A DNA stretch of 64,000 nucleotides from Philopedon plagiatum. Its lineage: Eukaryota > Arthropoda > Insecta > Coleoptera > Curculionidae. The position numbers and the translations under genes are program-made. Under the pieces are notes generated by a model that was not told the DNA's origin, searched no databases, and worked only from the letters and a program-made list of their open reading frames with translations. Location: the NCBI GenBank assembly GCA_963971165.1, contig OZ020190.1, forward strand, positions 4,092,001 through 4,156,000. The letters run 5' to 3'. This document shows positions 22,432 through 34,012 of the stretch, piece by piece (position 1 is the first letter of the stretch; each line of letters begins with the position of its first letter).

Positions 22432-23325
22432 CAGGGAGATCCAAATAAAAGCGAACAGGCCTTACACCTTTTTTATTTTTAAAGATGGGGACAAATGGTA
22501 AATTTGAAAGTTTTGGGGGGTTCTATGGATCATTCAAATATCTTATCAGCAAAACAATTTAGCATCGAATAAAAAAGATATAGTACAAAACATCGATTTT
22601 CTCTCTTATTTTAAATTGGATGGTATAGTTTTTAACATATTTTTGGATTCTAGGAGAAGTTCTAGACATATTTCGTATAACATGCCCTAGGCGGTTTTTC
22701 AATCGTTTTTGAAATATTTCAAATTAAAAATTATTTCACCTAAATATACTTTAAACGTAACTATCCAGGTTGCGAACGAAATACTTGCTACCTTTTTAAA
22801 TTTTCTACGTAGGTAAGTCAAAGTTAATATCAAGGTTGACAATAATACTTTAGTCGCCGTGAATTTATAATTTTATCTTTATGCAAAATGGATTATTCTA
22901 TTAGAGATACAAAATGTAAAAAATATATTTAAAAAATAACAATGATGTTTGAGAGGCTCAAAGACAAAATGAAGAAAGTATTGAAGAGGGACAAAGAACT
23001 CCATCATTAAACACCATAAGAAAAACAAAGAGGAGACTACAAGAAAGAGGCATTCTGTTCAATGGAAAAAGAAGAAAAGGAAGAAATGAAGAGAGGGATC
23101 TAGCGATTTTATTATATTTTCAAGAAAATCCAAAAAAATCAATTCCAGATTGTGTGCGGTATCTTAGACATGGAAGAAGAGATAAAATGTTAACTTATGG
23201 AACAGTTCAAAGAACGTTAAAGTATTTTAAGCATAGGCCATACAAATTTATGCCAGTTCAAAAACTTAGTGCCGGTCAAAAAGAAAGGAGGTATTTTCAG
23301 AGCAGTTCAAGAAAAAAATAATTTT
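22432..23325 (+). mobile_element. 5' half of a long-TIR DUF4817-type transposon
   Basis: Starts TA-CAGGGAGATCCAAATAAAAG and its ~450-bp leader matches both arms of the element at 29570-31070 (shared blocks: AAATTTGAAAGTTTTGGGG, TTTTTGGATTCTAGGAGAAG, ACTTTAAACGTAACTATCCA). The leader ends at an ATG (22888) that starts the transposase. No right terminus is found; the copy stops within the gene. Confidence 0.7.
22888..23325 (+). pseudogene. Transposase N-terminal DNA-binding region, broken
   Basis: The start codon context encodes MDYSIRD, then a frameshifted stretch. From about 22990 one frame reads PSLNTIRKTKRRLQERG, DLAILLYFQENPKKSIPD, MLTYGTVQRTLKYFKHRPYK, VQKLSAGQKERRYF. This matches the second half of the DUF4817/HTH region of insect IS630-Tc1-mariner-type transposases (family: xFRRTxxxLxExG...VLxxIxxNPxxSxRQIxRExGISxxSVxRILKxxKxHPYxxxxVQxLxxxD). 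The DDE/D domain is missing. Confidence 0.7.
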
Positions 23326-24911
23326 CACTTAAACTATACTAGCAATTTCCTTCAAACTATAATTTTTGTGTTTGTAATTGTGACAAAATGAATTCATTTA
23401 GATTAAAATATTAAATAACTTTTGAGAACTTGTAAATGTGGGTGGTCTGGATACCATAAAATTACAAAAGGGGCTTAATACCCAGTGTTGGAAATTAGAA
23501 TCAATATTTACTATATTTCCCATTATAAACAGGGGTCAGTTACGGTTATATCGAAACGGAGATAAAATCCTGTTTCTCGTTTATGTAAAAGAATATACCA
23601 TTAGAGTACAGGGGCGTATCTATAAACGTTTTGTCTATTTATTAATTATCTCGAGTTAACGAATATTCTCCTTTTTTTTGAAAAGATGGAATGTTAATAC
23701 GGATATGAGTAACTGCTAGATTTATCAAGTTCGAGCTCCTTCTGTATAGGCTTATTGGATGTAATTTTTTTACCTTTAGAAAGTAACAACAGAGGTTTTT
23801 TTTCGATCACGTATTCAAGAGCCTTAGCATAGATTAGTATAGTATTTTAACCTGTATACAATGGATAAACCGTCCATTAAACAAAGAAACATTTAATTCA
23901 ATCTTATTCTGTATAAAATTCGACGTTACTTCGGTCCTGTAACAGTAGAGTGGCTAGAGTACCCACCCTAAAGCTAGGTATAGAAATTGAAATACAGAGA
24001 GGTTAGTTGGTACCGGGTCGTTCTAAGAGATGTAGGGTGTAATAGAAATGGGAAGTCGGTAACTTCTCTTAAAAGTCGCGTCGCGTATTTCGCGCGGGAA
24101 AAGAACTTAGCGAATTTGTAATAAGGGGTTTTGTATAACTTCACTGGGTTATCTATTTTAAGGGTAAATGTGTTAAAGTTATTCATATGGGGAATTTCTA
24201 TATATCACAGAACAATGATTTTTATTTTGATATCTTTGGTAATTCGAATCTTACGGTAAACGCTTGTCCTGCATTGTTCATTTCATTATTTAACATTCGT
24301 TAACTGTTTCTTTGTTACCTCCTGTTTTTATTTTTATTATTTGAATCTTTTATCATTTATCATATATTTCTTTGTACAGTTAATTTTTATTTATTCAGAT
24401 AATATATATATCTATTTGTGTTACAAAGTCCAGGGTTTTATTTAATGGCAGATGGACATTAATTACTAAGTTCAAATCTTCGTTACCGACGCCGCGACGG
24501 TGTTGAGAAGGAGACGAGACAAGAGAAATCGTTATAGATGACCACTTCCAGAGCTTCGATCTTAAATGGGCGACAACGTGTCTACAAGATCCACTGCAAC
24601 AACTTGTCTACAAGATCCACTGCGAGATTTAGGTTTGGAGTAATGTAGAGTCATGTACTAATATTCACTAACTTTAGCTCCCTTTCAAAAGAATGTTACT
24701 GTGTCTACAGAAAGCGTCTTTGTCGAATGCGTGATTTCTAAACTAGATAATTTATAAAGAACCCAAAAACAATATGTCATAGGTTCCTTTGGCCTTATCT
24801 GACGTAAATAATAAAAATAATTCAATCTGTGACATAATGATTGATGACTTTGTGCTTGAATAATTTATGCAATAAAAAAATCATGCATATTCTCTATTAT
24901 TGCCCTCGATT
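23326..24911. other. No gene recognised
   Basis: Short open frames at 23438-23659 (+) and 23974-24186 (-) have no known relatives. GTCTACAAGATCCACTGC occurs twice 31 bp apart at about 24575-24625, a small tandem duplication. Otherwise AT-rich. Confidence 0.35.
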
Positions 24912-25095
24912 GGAAGGTGGTAGAGGAATTCTTCCTCGACCGAGGTGGTACCACCCCACACATCATCTTAAAGGGCTGGTGAAATCCCTAGGGATGTTTC
25001 CAGCTCTGGATATGTGAGTCGATTCCCCAGTACACCCACGGTACATAGTACTTAGACTTCGGTCTTCGTGGGCTGTCAGAAGATAAAAAAAAAAA
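24912..25095 (+). mobile_element. SINE, 5'-truncated copy
   Basis: Begins GGAAGGTGGTAGAGGAATTC, exactly at the start of the SINE body, and runs through the conserved body to GTCAGAAGATAAAAA. The tRNA-like head is absent. Confidence 0.9.
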
Positions 25096-25179
25096 CAAGT
25101 CAAATTTTTGAAACACTCTGTATTCCCACTCCTGTACAATTTATCACTATTAAGGTTAAAAAGCCCACGCCCATCCATT

Positions 25180-25345
25180 AATACACACGAGGATTTTTAT
25201 ATTTCAATAAAAATCACTCTCACCCTTCCGGCTGCTTTTATAACCCATTTTGGCTGCACAAAAAGCCCGGCGTATCACCTCTTAAACACACCCCATACGC
25301 GAGTTGTTCTATAAAAAGTGAATAAAAAGACTGATGTTTCAAAAT
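25180..25345 (+). repeat. Interspersed repeat family E, copy 1
   Basis: Matches the reverse complement of about 40130-40260: shared ATTNCAATAAAAATCA, TATCACCTCTNAAACACACC and GTTCTATAAAA. No coding content seen. Confidence 0.5.
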
Positions 25346-25889
25346 GGGGTGTTTAAATTTACATAGTATTGTGATTTTGTCGACCGTGATGTTTTTTGAC
25401 ACAAAACCAGAACAGTCGATATGAATTTATGTATATAGGAGCTGATATCTTTATGGCTGTATCAAGGTTAGATTTAAGTTATTGTTTTGTTTATAATAAA
25501 ACCAGTGACGGCTTCAAGATAAAGTTCTTGCTTTTATAAAATAGTATATTATGCAACGGTGATGTAATGATGGCTATTAACACACGCCTTTAAAAAAAGT
25601 AGAATTCCGACTAGGTTTTAAAAATGGCCCACGCCGGCATGGACGGACAAATTAGAGAACTGAGCAATATTGAGATCCTTGAAAACTTGCCAAGTTTGGT
25701 CTGTAAATTTATCAATTCACACAATATTTTTCTGTGCTTATTAAAACAATGCTATTAACGTGTAGGCAAGGAACTTGGCATCATTTTTACATTTCAGTTA
25801 TTTCTTTCAAATAACAAAACACACAGTCTTGACGAGAACTTGGCCTGTTTTGTCATGTATGTTTTTGGTGGGATGTAAATTATCAACAA

Positions 25890-26005
25890 ATGAGAATATG
25901 GAGTTCTGAATATCCACATTTCTTTATAGAGAAGCCTCTGCATTCACAGAAAGTTGGCGTGTGGGCAGCCATATCGAAAAGAAGGTTAATTGAACAGATT
26001 TTTTT
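25890..26005 (+). pseudogene. Mariner-type transposase fragment
   Basis: Open frame MRIWSSEYPHFFIEKPLHSQ then KVGVWAAISKRRLIEQIF. It matches the region just after the first catalytic aspartate in mariner-type enzymes (RxWGSENPHxxxEKPLHxxKVTVWxAxSxxxIIGPxFF). Neither the first nor the later catalytic residues are in the surviving piece. It directly precedes another transposase fragment that starts again from the HTH, so it is a different insertion. Confidence 0.7.
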
Positions 26006-26009
26006 AAGG

Positions 26010-26657
26010 GACTCTCAATTCGGCAAGTTGGCAAAATTGCCAGTATATTAAATGTAAGCAATTCCACAGTATTCAGAATTCTAAAAGACCAGCAATTATA
26101 TCCCTATATACCATATCCAACGAGTGCAGGCGCTTTTACCTCGAGACTTTTTGCCAGTGGATACTTGAAATGATCGCCCAAACGCCTCTGTTTTTATCTC
26201 GTATTTTATTTCCTGATGAGTCAAACTTTTCAAGAGAATCCATAAGAAATTTTCATAATAATCACATTTGGGCTGAAGAAAATCCACATGCAATTCTTGA
26301 AGTCAATTTTCAACATTAGTTTTCATTAAACGTGTGGCTTGGTATCATTGGTGATTATTTAGTTGATCCATGTTTCCTTTCATTAAGATTAAATGGCGAC
26401 TCATACAGGTGGAGTTACCTGTCCTTCTTGAAGAGGTTCCTTTTCAAATTAGACAAGAGTTATGGTTTATGCACGATGGCGCTCCAGCACATTTCAGTAT
26501 CAATGCACGCCGTCACTTAGACGCATTATATCCAAATCGTTGGGTAGGTCGAGGGGGCACTCAACACTGGCCTGCCCGATCTCCAGATTTAAACCCTTTG
26601 GATTTTTGCATCTTGGGTTTCCTTAAATATTTGATTTATTCATCTCCCGTTTCTTGA
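26010..26657 (+). pseudogene. IS630-Tc1-mariner-type transposase, HTH plus DDD domain, broken
   Basis: HTH: 'SIRQVGKIASILNVSNSTVF' and RILKDQQLYPY (26010-26105); after a frameshift HIQRVQALLPRDF; then FCQWILEMIAQTPLFLSRIL and FPDESNFSRE with the first D; HNNHIWAEENPHAILE; an in-frame TAG before FSLNVWLGIIGDYLVDP; a frameshift at RLNGDSY; ELPVLLEEVPFQIRQELWF; MHDGAPAHFS with the second D; NRWVGRGGTQHWPARSPDLN and PLDF with the likely third D, 41 residues after the second. All three acidic residues are visible, but at least two frameshifts and one stop make it non-functional. Same broad family as 22888-23325 and 30262-30604. Confidence 0.85.
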
Positions 26658-27123
26658 CTTCTCGGATACAACAGAAGATAACGCGTTTTGAGCTGTTTCT
26701 GAATATCACTGGGGGTCTCGAAATCGAACATTTTCAATATTTAAAAAAAAAAAAAATTTAACTTGTGACGCGACACTTAACAAATAAAACTTCAAAACTA
26801 CATCATGACAACGCAGACATCTGTCTACTAGGTACCTACTATGAAATAAAAATGTCTTCGTCTGATGCCTATTTAAATGTTTTGATACAATAATTAAAAT
26901 TAATAAGTTTATTTACATATTTTTGTCAAAATTACAAAAAATCTTGCATCAAACACGTTAGGAAATGCAAATTTGTTTAACTAGTACAAATTTCAGCGAC
27001 CTCGCTTCGCTCGTCCGTTCAACATTAGACTCGTTAAACAAAGTACAGCATTTCCTAACTAGTCAAACAAATATTATTTCATACTTTTTAGTGCTTTTCC
27101 TCTTGTGAAGTTAATTTTTTTGA
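26658..27123. other. No gene; hairpin at 26957-27058
   Basis: CGTTAGGAAATGCAAATTTG...TAACTAGTAC at 26957 pairs imperfectly with GTTAAACAAAG...CATTTCCTAACTAGT ending near 27062. The loop holds CGACCTCGCTTCGCTCGTCC. No coding similarity. Confidence 0.5.
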
Positions 27124-27768
27124 AAAAAGCTTAAGTTAACAAGTGTCCCTTTATCCCCGGAAAATTTCAGGTACGAATTAAATTTAATTAAACAAGTTGC
27201 AATAAATAACGGTTATTGCCCATCAATTATTGATAGAATTTTGTCAAAGAAACTTAAAAATAAAGCTATTGCTGCAGTCTACCCTAAGGTAAAAGAAAAA
27301 CCCAATACTTTTAAAACAATTACTTATTTCGGAAAACCAGCAGAAAAAATTAAAAAATTTATCAGCCAAAAAAACAAAAAAGTAGCATTTAAAACAAATA
27401 ATTCACTAGGAAAATTTCTGAAAAATTCAAAAAGTAAAACCAATAAAAATAATAAATCAGGTGTATATCAGTTAAGTGGATCATGTCCGAAAAGATACAT
27501 AGGCCAAACAGGCATATCATTCTTAACACGTATAACGGAACATAAAAAAAGTTTTATTAATAATAAAAATAATTCTACATATTCAAACCATCTTTTACAG
27601 AATCGACATACTCTTGATAACAATTTTAAAATACTACATGTAGAAAATAAAGGTAAAAAATTGAATTTGCTTGAAAGTCTTGAGATAAATCGGTTGAAAA
27701 ATTCCGACATATTACTTACTGATCAATTAGAATTAAATAACTCACCCTTATTAAACTTATTTACCTAA
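27124..27768 (+). CDS. Penelope-like element, 3' part of ORF with GIY-YIG nuclease (5'-truncated)
   Basis: One open frame of ~214 codons, closed by TAA. It begins within the RT-to-nuclease linker (PLSPENFRYELNLIKQVAI, NNGYCPSIIDRIL, typical of PLEs) and ends with the GIY-YIG domain: GVYQLSGSCPKRYIGQTG, with GIY read as GVY and YIG intact; the conserved arginine in TRITEHKK; and a glutamate in LLESLEINR as the likely metal ligand. The RT itself is absent, so this is a truncated copy, yet the surviving frame has no stop or shift. In PLEs this nuclease makes the target nick for retrotransposition. A hammerhead motif follows on the same strand at 28554, behind a 640-bp insertion. Confidence 0.85.
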   Translation, partial: KKLKLTSVPLSPENFRYELNLIKQVAINNGYCPSIIDRILSKKLKNKAIAAVYPKVKEKPNTFKTITYFGKPAEKIKKFISQKNKKVAFKTNNSLGKFLKNSKSKTNKNNKSGVYQLSGSCPKRYIGQTGISFLTRITEHKKSFINNKNNSTYSNHLLQNRHTLDNNFKILHVENKGKKLNLLESLEINRLKNSDILLTDQLELNNSPLLNLFT

Positions 27769-27818
27769 CAGAAATAAAGCCCAGTGTGAATTCCCCATAG
27801 TAAACGGGTATAATAATA

Positions 27819-28458
27819 GCTTTGTTCGCGGAGACGATCCGTGACCAGTCCGTAACCTGTACAAGTTAAATAATCCCAAACATTTATGCGCATGTGCGAT
27901 TCGAAACCGATCAGGAATTGACAAATCTCCGCGAACGTTTTTGGTGAACGTGCTTGTCCGGAACACCTGCGAATCACTTAACCTTAATATATTTTATTAT
28001 TTTGAATTAAATTTTTAGACTGAACAACCTAATTTAACATTATATAATGATTAAAATTGCCATAAAGACATATTTGTTCTGTTATGAGTAATTTTAAATA
28101 CAAGAATAATTGAATATACTAGAGCATATTATTATAAGTATACAAATTTATATCTACCTTTATACAACTAACAGCATATGAAATTTAACTGTTCGTTATC
28201 GCAAAATACAGCCCGCCCAAAATTAAATGACAATTTTCATACAAATTTCACACTGCACTTGCGCGGACAATTAATTCATGCCAAAATCCTCGGATCGTTT
28301 TGACTGGTTACGGATGTGTCCTGAACTTGTTCTCGCAGCACCGCGAACGCCAAATTTATTGTCAAAATCAGTGATTATCTGCTCCGCGAACGCAAATAAT
28401 CGCACAGCGCACGCGCACTTGTCACGGACTAGTTCCGGATCGTCTCCGCGAACAAAGC
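27819..28458. mobile_element. 640-bp MITE inserted in the PLE 3' region, TA TSD
   Basis: TIR GCTTTGTTCGCGGAGACGAT then CC at the left is repeated exactly inverted at the right, with TA just outside both ends (27817-27818, 28459-28460). The word CCGCGAACG recurs several times inside each half. No ORF. A TA-duplicating non-autonomous element. Confidence 0.8.
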
Positions 28459-28553
28459 TAAAAAAACCTAAATTAAAACCTCATTATCTATCTAGATTTT
28501 TGTACCTATGTTATGACACCTTTGTGAACTTCTATAAGATTTAGTCTGTAACA

Positions 28554-28595
28554 AACATCCGATGAAGCTATAGTGTTAGCGAAACGCGTCATGTT
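28554..28595 (+). ncRNA. Hammerhead ribozyme motif of the PLE
   Basis: Helix I AACAT (28554-28558) pairs exactly with ATGTT (28591-28595). Core CCGATGA (28559-28565; the usual CUGAUGA with U to C at position 2); helix II GCTA/TAGC (28567-28580); GAAA (28581-28584); self-complementary helix III ACGCGT (28584-28589); cleavage-site C at 28590. It lies downstream and in sense with the GIY-YIG ORF, where hammerheads sit in PLE terminal repeats. The U-to-C change in the core may weaken or abolish cleavage. Confidence 0.8.
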
Positions 28596-29567
28596 ATAAA
28601 CTATTTAATAAATGTGGAAATTTAACCAAAATTGTCTATTATTATGTGTATAATGGATTTCCATCCAGTAAAGGCCGACACCATTCAAAGTTTGAAAAAA
28701 CTTGTTTAGTCAAACAGTTTTTCTAAAAATCCAATCGTTTAAATTGAATTTCTATAACCCCATTAATCCATTAGTCTCCATTAATCGCATTGAAAACTTC
28801 TTGACCCAAATTAACTGGAGTAGTAATAAAAGCACATCTGAAACATACTGTCTGAAAATCCCATAAAATTTATTTAGTGGTAAAGCCTCGTGCTGAAGTG
28901 TGTGAAACATATAAACGGCTAAATTAGGGTCCACATAAAGTTATTAACTCGCCACAGACCCTTTTCTAACCTTGTAACCCTTTTAAAAAGGGCCCGATGA
29001 CCTCTGGATATATTACATGTACAATTTTCTGGAACGCGGCCGTAAGAACTCCAGGTATGTGCAGAGGAGGACTTAAGAGGTTATTTATGGGAGTTTTGTC
29101 GGACGCTGGGTTTATGGAGATTACGGTAAATTAACTATAAAGATTAAAGCGTTTTTAAGAGCAATTTGCAAACTGTCAACTTAATCGCTGGTTCCAAAAG
29201 GGCAAAAAGTTGTTACGGATAGGGTTAGGTGGTCCTTAGACATAAAACTACGTGTTTACTACATACCGTATGGGCCAGGCAGCGGCTGGTATGAATATGG
29301 GCCGTGGATTTAGAGACAAGGGCGAGATACCATTATTTACATTTCAGAGCAATCAGGGATTCCCCAAGCTATTTACAACCCAGCCAACTATGACCCCCAT
29401 CTACCGCTTGAGAATGGCTGTTGCTAATTATGTGGCATATTTGCAGATGTATAAACTACACTAAAATAATGCAATAACTGTTATAACAATAAAGTTAATA
29501 TCTGCAATCCTAAATACCACAGGCTAAAGCATATGACTAGGGATTAATAAGAAATACAATACCAATG
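28596..29567. other. No gene recognised; start is PLE 3' tail
   Basis: 28596-28625 (AAACTATTTAATAAATG) resembles the 3' end of the PLE at 56854-58102. A 70-codon frame at 29252-29464 is slightly less AT-rich but has no family I know. Confidence 0.35.
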
Positions 29568-29569
29568 TA

Positions 29570-31070
29570 CAGGGATATCCAAATAAAAGTGAACAGGCCT
29601 TATGACTTTTTTATTTTTAAAGATGGGAAAAAATGTTAAATTTGAAAGTTCTGGGGATTTTTATGGATCATTCATATCAGCAAATTTAAATTGGATGTTA
29701 TGATTTGTATCATATTTTTGGATTCTAGGAGAAGTTCTAGACATATTTTCTATTCCATACCCTATGCGGGTTTTCAATGGTTTTTTAAATATTTCAAATT
29801 AAAAATTATTTCGCATAAAAATACTTTAAACGTAACTATCCAGGTTGCGAACGAAATACCTGCTACCTTTTTAAATTTTCTTCGTAGGTAAGTCAAAGTT
29901 AATGTCAAAGTTGACACTACTACTTTCGTCACAGTGAATTTATAATTTTGTTTTTATGCAAAATGAGTTATTCTATTAAACAATAAATGTTGAATTTTAT
30001 TTGTTATTAATATTTAAAAGTAATAACCAGTAACAAGCAGTAATAAGCAATAACAAATCAATTATAACATAAACAGATAAATGTTAACATTGGCGAATAA
30101 ATATCCATAGAAATTTTCAACATATCCGTCATTTAATTCGTCGCACTTTTCATACATTCTTCTCTGCCTCTGAAGTGTGTTTATAATAATTTCAGCATCA
30201 TTTTCGTCCGAATTTCTCACTTCATTTCTCACCTTCCTTCAATATTTTAATTATGATTGCTCTAGACGACATTTTTCAAATGACCCAAAATTAATGCATC
30301 TAAGGGTGTGAGGTCTGGGCTATTTGCAGGCCAATGTAACGTTCCATATCTACCGATCCATTCGTTATAGTGATAGTGAAAATTGCGAACCTCAATTATC
30401 TTATCGGGAGGCACTCCGTCTTTTGGCCATATAATACGTCGACGTTCTTCAAGTGGCAATTCGTCGAGAATATCATCGATTTCATTTTCTAAAAAATAGA
30501 TAGCGCTGGCCAGTTAATGATCCCCGAAAAAATAATGGTCCTAGAATTTTATTTTGTAATATCTCGCACCAAACGTTGATCATCTCATTAATAGAATAAC
30601 TCATTTTGCATAAAACTAAAATTATAAATTCACGGTGACTAAAGTATTATTGTCAACCTTGACATTAACTTTGACTTTGCTACGAAAAAATTTAAAAAGG
30701 TATATTATAGCAGGTATTTCGGTCGCAACCGGGATAGTTATGTTTAAAGTATATTTATGTGAAATAATTTTTAATTCCAAATATTTCAGAAACGACTGAA
30801 AACCCGCATAGGGTGTGTTATACAAAATGTGTCTAGAACGTGTCCTAGAATCCAAAAATATGATAAAAATGATACCATCCAATTTAAAATAAGCGAGAAA
30901 ATCGATGTTTTATACTATATTTTTTTTATTCGATGCTCAATTAATTGTTTTGCTGATAAGATATATGAATGATCCATAAAAACCCCCAAAACTTTCATAT
31001 TTGACATTTTTCCCATCTTTAAAAATAAAAATGTTATAAGGCATGGGTCACTTTTATTTGGATATACCTG
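29570..31070 (-). mobile_element. Long-TIR DUF4817-type transposon, internally deleted, TA TSD
   Basis: Ends CAGGGATATCCAAATAAAAG (left) and, inverted, CAGGTATATCCAAATAAAAG (right), with TA at 29568-29569 and 31071-31072. The left arm (29570-29978) and right arm (30589-31070) are both copies of the 5' leader up to and including the transposase start codon plus about five codons; the left arm has a ~70-bp internal deletion. The body encodes a deleted transposase on the minus strand. Same arm design as 297-1216. Confidence 0.8.
30262..30604 (-). pseudogene. Transposase: start codon fused to catalytic half
   Basis: From ATG 30604: MSYSINEM, then directly INVWCEILQNKILGPLFFRG, SLTGQRYLFF; one frameshift; LENEIDDILDELPLEERRRI; IWPKDGVPP (second catalytic D; the family's HDGAPAH is changed); NEWIGRYGTLHWPANSPDLT, PLDALILGHLKNVV and stop. 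The HTH region and the first catalytic D are missing, removed by an internal deletion between the start and INVW. It cannot be active, but a protein with the C-terminal half could once have been made. Confidence 0.75.
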
Positions 31071-31072
31071 TA

Positions 31073-33742
31073 CCATTATTTCTCGTCATAAGTTCAAATG
31101 CATTTTTTTTTGTAACCTCATATAAGAAAATAAATATATTTTGTTTTAAATATAGACTAGTGGCCGACAAATTTTTGGCAAATAAATAATATGATAATAT
31201 TAATTATTTTCCGAATTGTAATTTTTGTCCCAATTCCCCATACGATCGCTGCATTGTGCGTCGTCTGGTTCATTGATGAATCTAGATGATCTAAACGCGT
31301 AATTTTTTGTCTATACGTTTCAGGCAGGTCGAAATATACGGGTGTAGTCAAATCTTGTGAGTTTTGGTTTTTCGTAAAAGGACTTTATCCATAAACTTGG
31401 AGAAATGGTGTGTCAGTGCTATGTGTCTGTAAAAATGGCTACTTTTTATCGGGAACTGTCTTTTAAAAGGTTTGCTCGGTGGAAAACAGAATAACGGAAA
31501 GCCATTACGGGAGCGCGCGGAGTCGGAACCATAGCGGTCGTTCTTTGTCCTGCACACGCACAAAACATGAATGAACAGTTGCGTCTCCCATTGTGGAAGG
31601 TAAACAGCATAGGCACAGGTTAGGCGTAAGTATTATTTTCTTAGCAATAATAGTTGTTTTATTGAATGGCTTTTTATTCTTTTAATAGAAGTTAAGATTG
31701 AAACAATAAAATAAGTTTAGAACAATAAAAGTAAAATAGGTCTTGCTGTTCTGTCTTCAATTTTGCGTTACATTATGTTGGTAAAATGGTGTCCGGTTGG
31801 TTTCTTGAAGGCTGAATAAATTGGTTTCAGTCATTGGAAGGAATAATAGTAATTTAACAATTTTCAATAGTGTTTTGGTCATTGAAAAAAAACCCATTTA
31901 ATTATTCACCCTAATTTTGAAACTATGCCAAGACCGACAAAGTTACATCCCACTTGATATAATGTAGACCTCAATAATATGCAATGAACCCAAAGTATGT
32001 TACTTCTCTACAACGACGTCTGATTCTGAAGCGTTTTACCATATGTAGCGTCCTCAGGCTGCATAACAATAAAGTACGAAAAGTTCATCTGTGCATGTTT
32101 GAGTGTGAGCAGAATATATAAGTAGAGATTTGTATACATGATAAGAAAAAACGTTATTTTATTTCATATATCGTGGGTATACTGCAATAAATGGCAAAGT
32201 GAAAAGCATTGGTTTTATATAAATATAATTAGTAGATATTGGGATGCTTTTATTGAAAATAGAAAATGATTGTTCTGTAGACACTACAAACTATTCTAAT
32301 TCAAATTCTGATTCAGATTGCGAGGTTTCTAAAGCTTTTTTTCTCTTCCTTTTCGACGGGAGATAAGATAATCACTCTTTGCTGAAATCATCATTACTTC
32401 ACTTGGTCACGTTCAGCAATGTTAAAGTAACCTAAAAATATTTTAAAACTGACTTGGACGGTTTGTTAGCGTTATTGGATGTCACTTTTTAAAAAATGGC
32501 AGGTGGCCCATATTCCAACCAGACATTGGTGGAAAATTTTTCTTGGTGCCTTGATTCAAAAATCGCATGAGGGCTTTCGTATGCCCATATGGGATTGTTA
32601 TGGAAATTATATTCCGTCTTTAGTAAATTCGGCCTCATCAGTGAAAACTATTTTACTTATAATGTTGGGATGTCGGTGCCAGAGATATGATTCTTTGGAA
32701 TTGACGACAATAACAAAAAATACTGTATTTTAGAAAAATTAAGTCAACTAAATACTTTATTAAATAAGTTTGGCAAGTCCGCTCATTGTTTCGTCGGTGT
32801 AAAAAATTGTTGACGGAATCGCATGAGTTGTTACTGAAAATGCCGCGAGATTAAACGCAAGCCGGCATTTAAGGCAATTTTCTTGTGAATCTTCCAACAA
32901 TAAACAAGCATTTTGTTTAGTTTGTTGTTAGTTTGAGAAATTTTGTGTTTTACAAATAAAGTGAGTATAATATTTAACTACGTTTATGTGCACATTTTGT
33001 AACATTAGTTTAATAACAGTTAAGCAATGTTTGTGTAAAGTATATCCTATAATATGTTCTAATATGTTTGTTGTTAAATGTGTTTTATATGTTTAGAACT
33101 AAATTTATAATTTTTACACTAATAAAAAATCCAACCATATATTTATTGTATTTATGTATATATATATATATATATTGCCTTTTTCCACCAGTATACGCTC
33201 AGTATTTCAACATTGGAATATTTTCTTTTGTTACAGATTTCCTGTTTTGTAAACAGTAGATATACCCAACTTTTTCTAGTAAAAAGTTATAAATACAGCG
33301 GTGGAACTATCAACGTAAATTTACATTCTATTTCTTTCTGTTTTCTAATTTCATATTCTGTAACGAGTTCTACTTTATCCGCAATTATTATCGATCCTAA
33401 ATTGAACAAATATTTTTAGAAGTTTGTGTTTAAGATCCACAATTATGTACGAATATAATATTAAGAAATTAGAAAAAAGGAAGAAACATAATTCTTACAG
33501 CAGCTGTAAATTTTCTAAATATGTGCAGCAAAATTGGGTAGTAAAATTAAATATTATATTACGCAATTTTCAACGGTAAATATAATCAATTTATATTCCG
33601 ATTACGGAAATTAACGACTTTCGGTAATATATAAAGTAATTTTAAAAGGGAAATTTTAGGTATACGTTATTGATATTAAAAAATAATAAATATATTTTGT
33701 ACAAATTTACTAAATTTATTAGTGAATTTTACCAAAAATATA
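31073..33742. other. No gene; small shared repeat at 31186-31265
   Basis: 31186-31265 matches 46276-46350 in the same orientation (ATGATAATATTAATT, CCNAATTCCCCATA). A degenerate hammerhead-like stretch on the minus strand at 32028-32057 is discussed in the findings. (TA)n of ~24 bp at 33155. No domain recognised in the 84-codon frame at 32479-32733. Confidence 0.4.
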
Positions 33743-34012
33743 CAGGGAAATAAAATCAGGATGTTTCTGTAAATTTACGTGAGTCCAAACGTAAAATATC
33801 TGAAATTTACCAAGTTATTTTTTGTAGGGCTGCATTTAAAATTTTTGGCCTCAACCAACACCCCCAGGGGGTGTTGCCTCAACTCCCTAGCGTCACCGCT
33901 CAAGGGGGTAAAAGTAAAATTATTAACCAGTAATATACACCTAAAATCTGGTATCTCTATCTTCACTAATAGCAAAGCTATTTGCTCATGCTAAGACTTA
34001 TCGGACACCCTA
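33743..34012. mobile_element. Repeat family D, ~270-bp TA-flanked element
   Basis: TA-CAGGGAAATAAAATCAGG on the left; CTTATCGGACACCCTA-TA on the right. The short ends match only in (C/T)AGGG. A second, truncated copy is at 16190-16316. ACACCCCCAGGGGGTGTT near 33860 is a perfect small palindrome. Confidence 0.45.
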
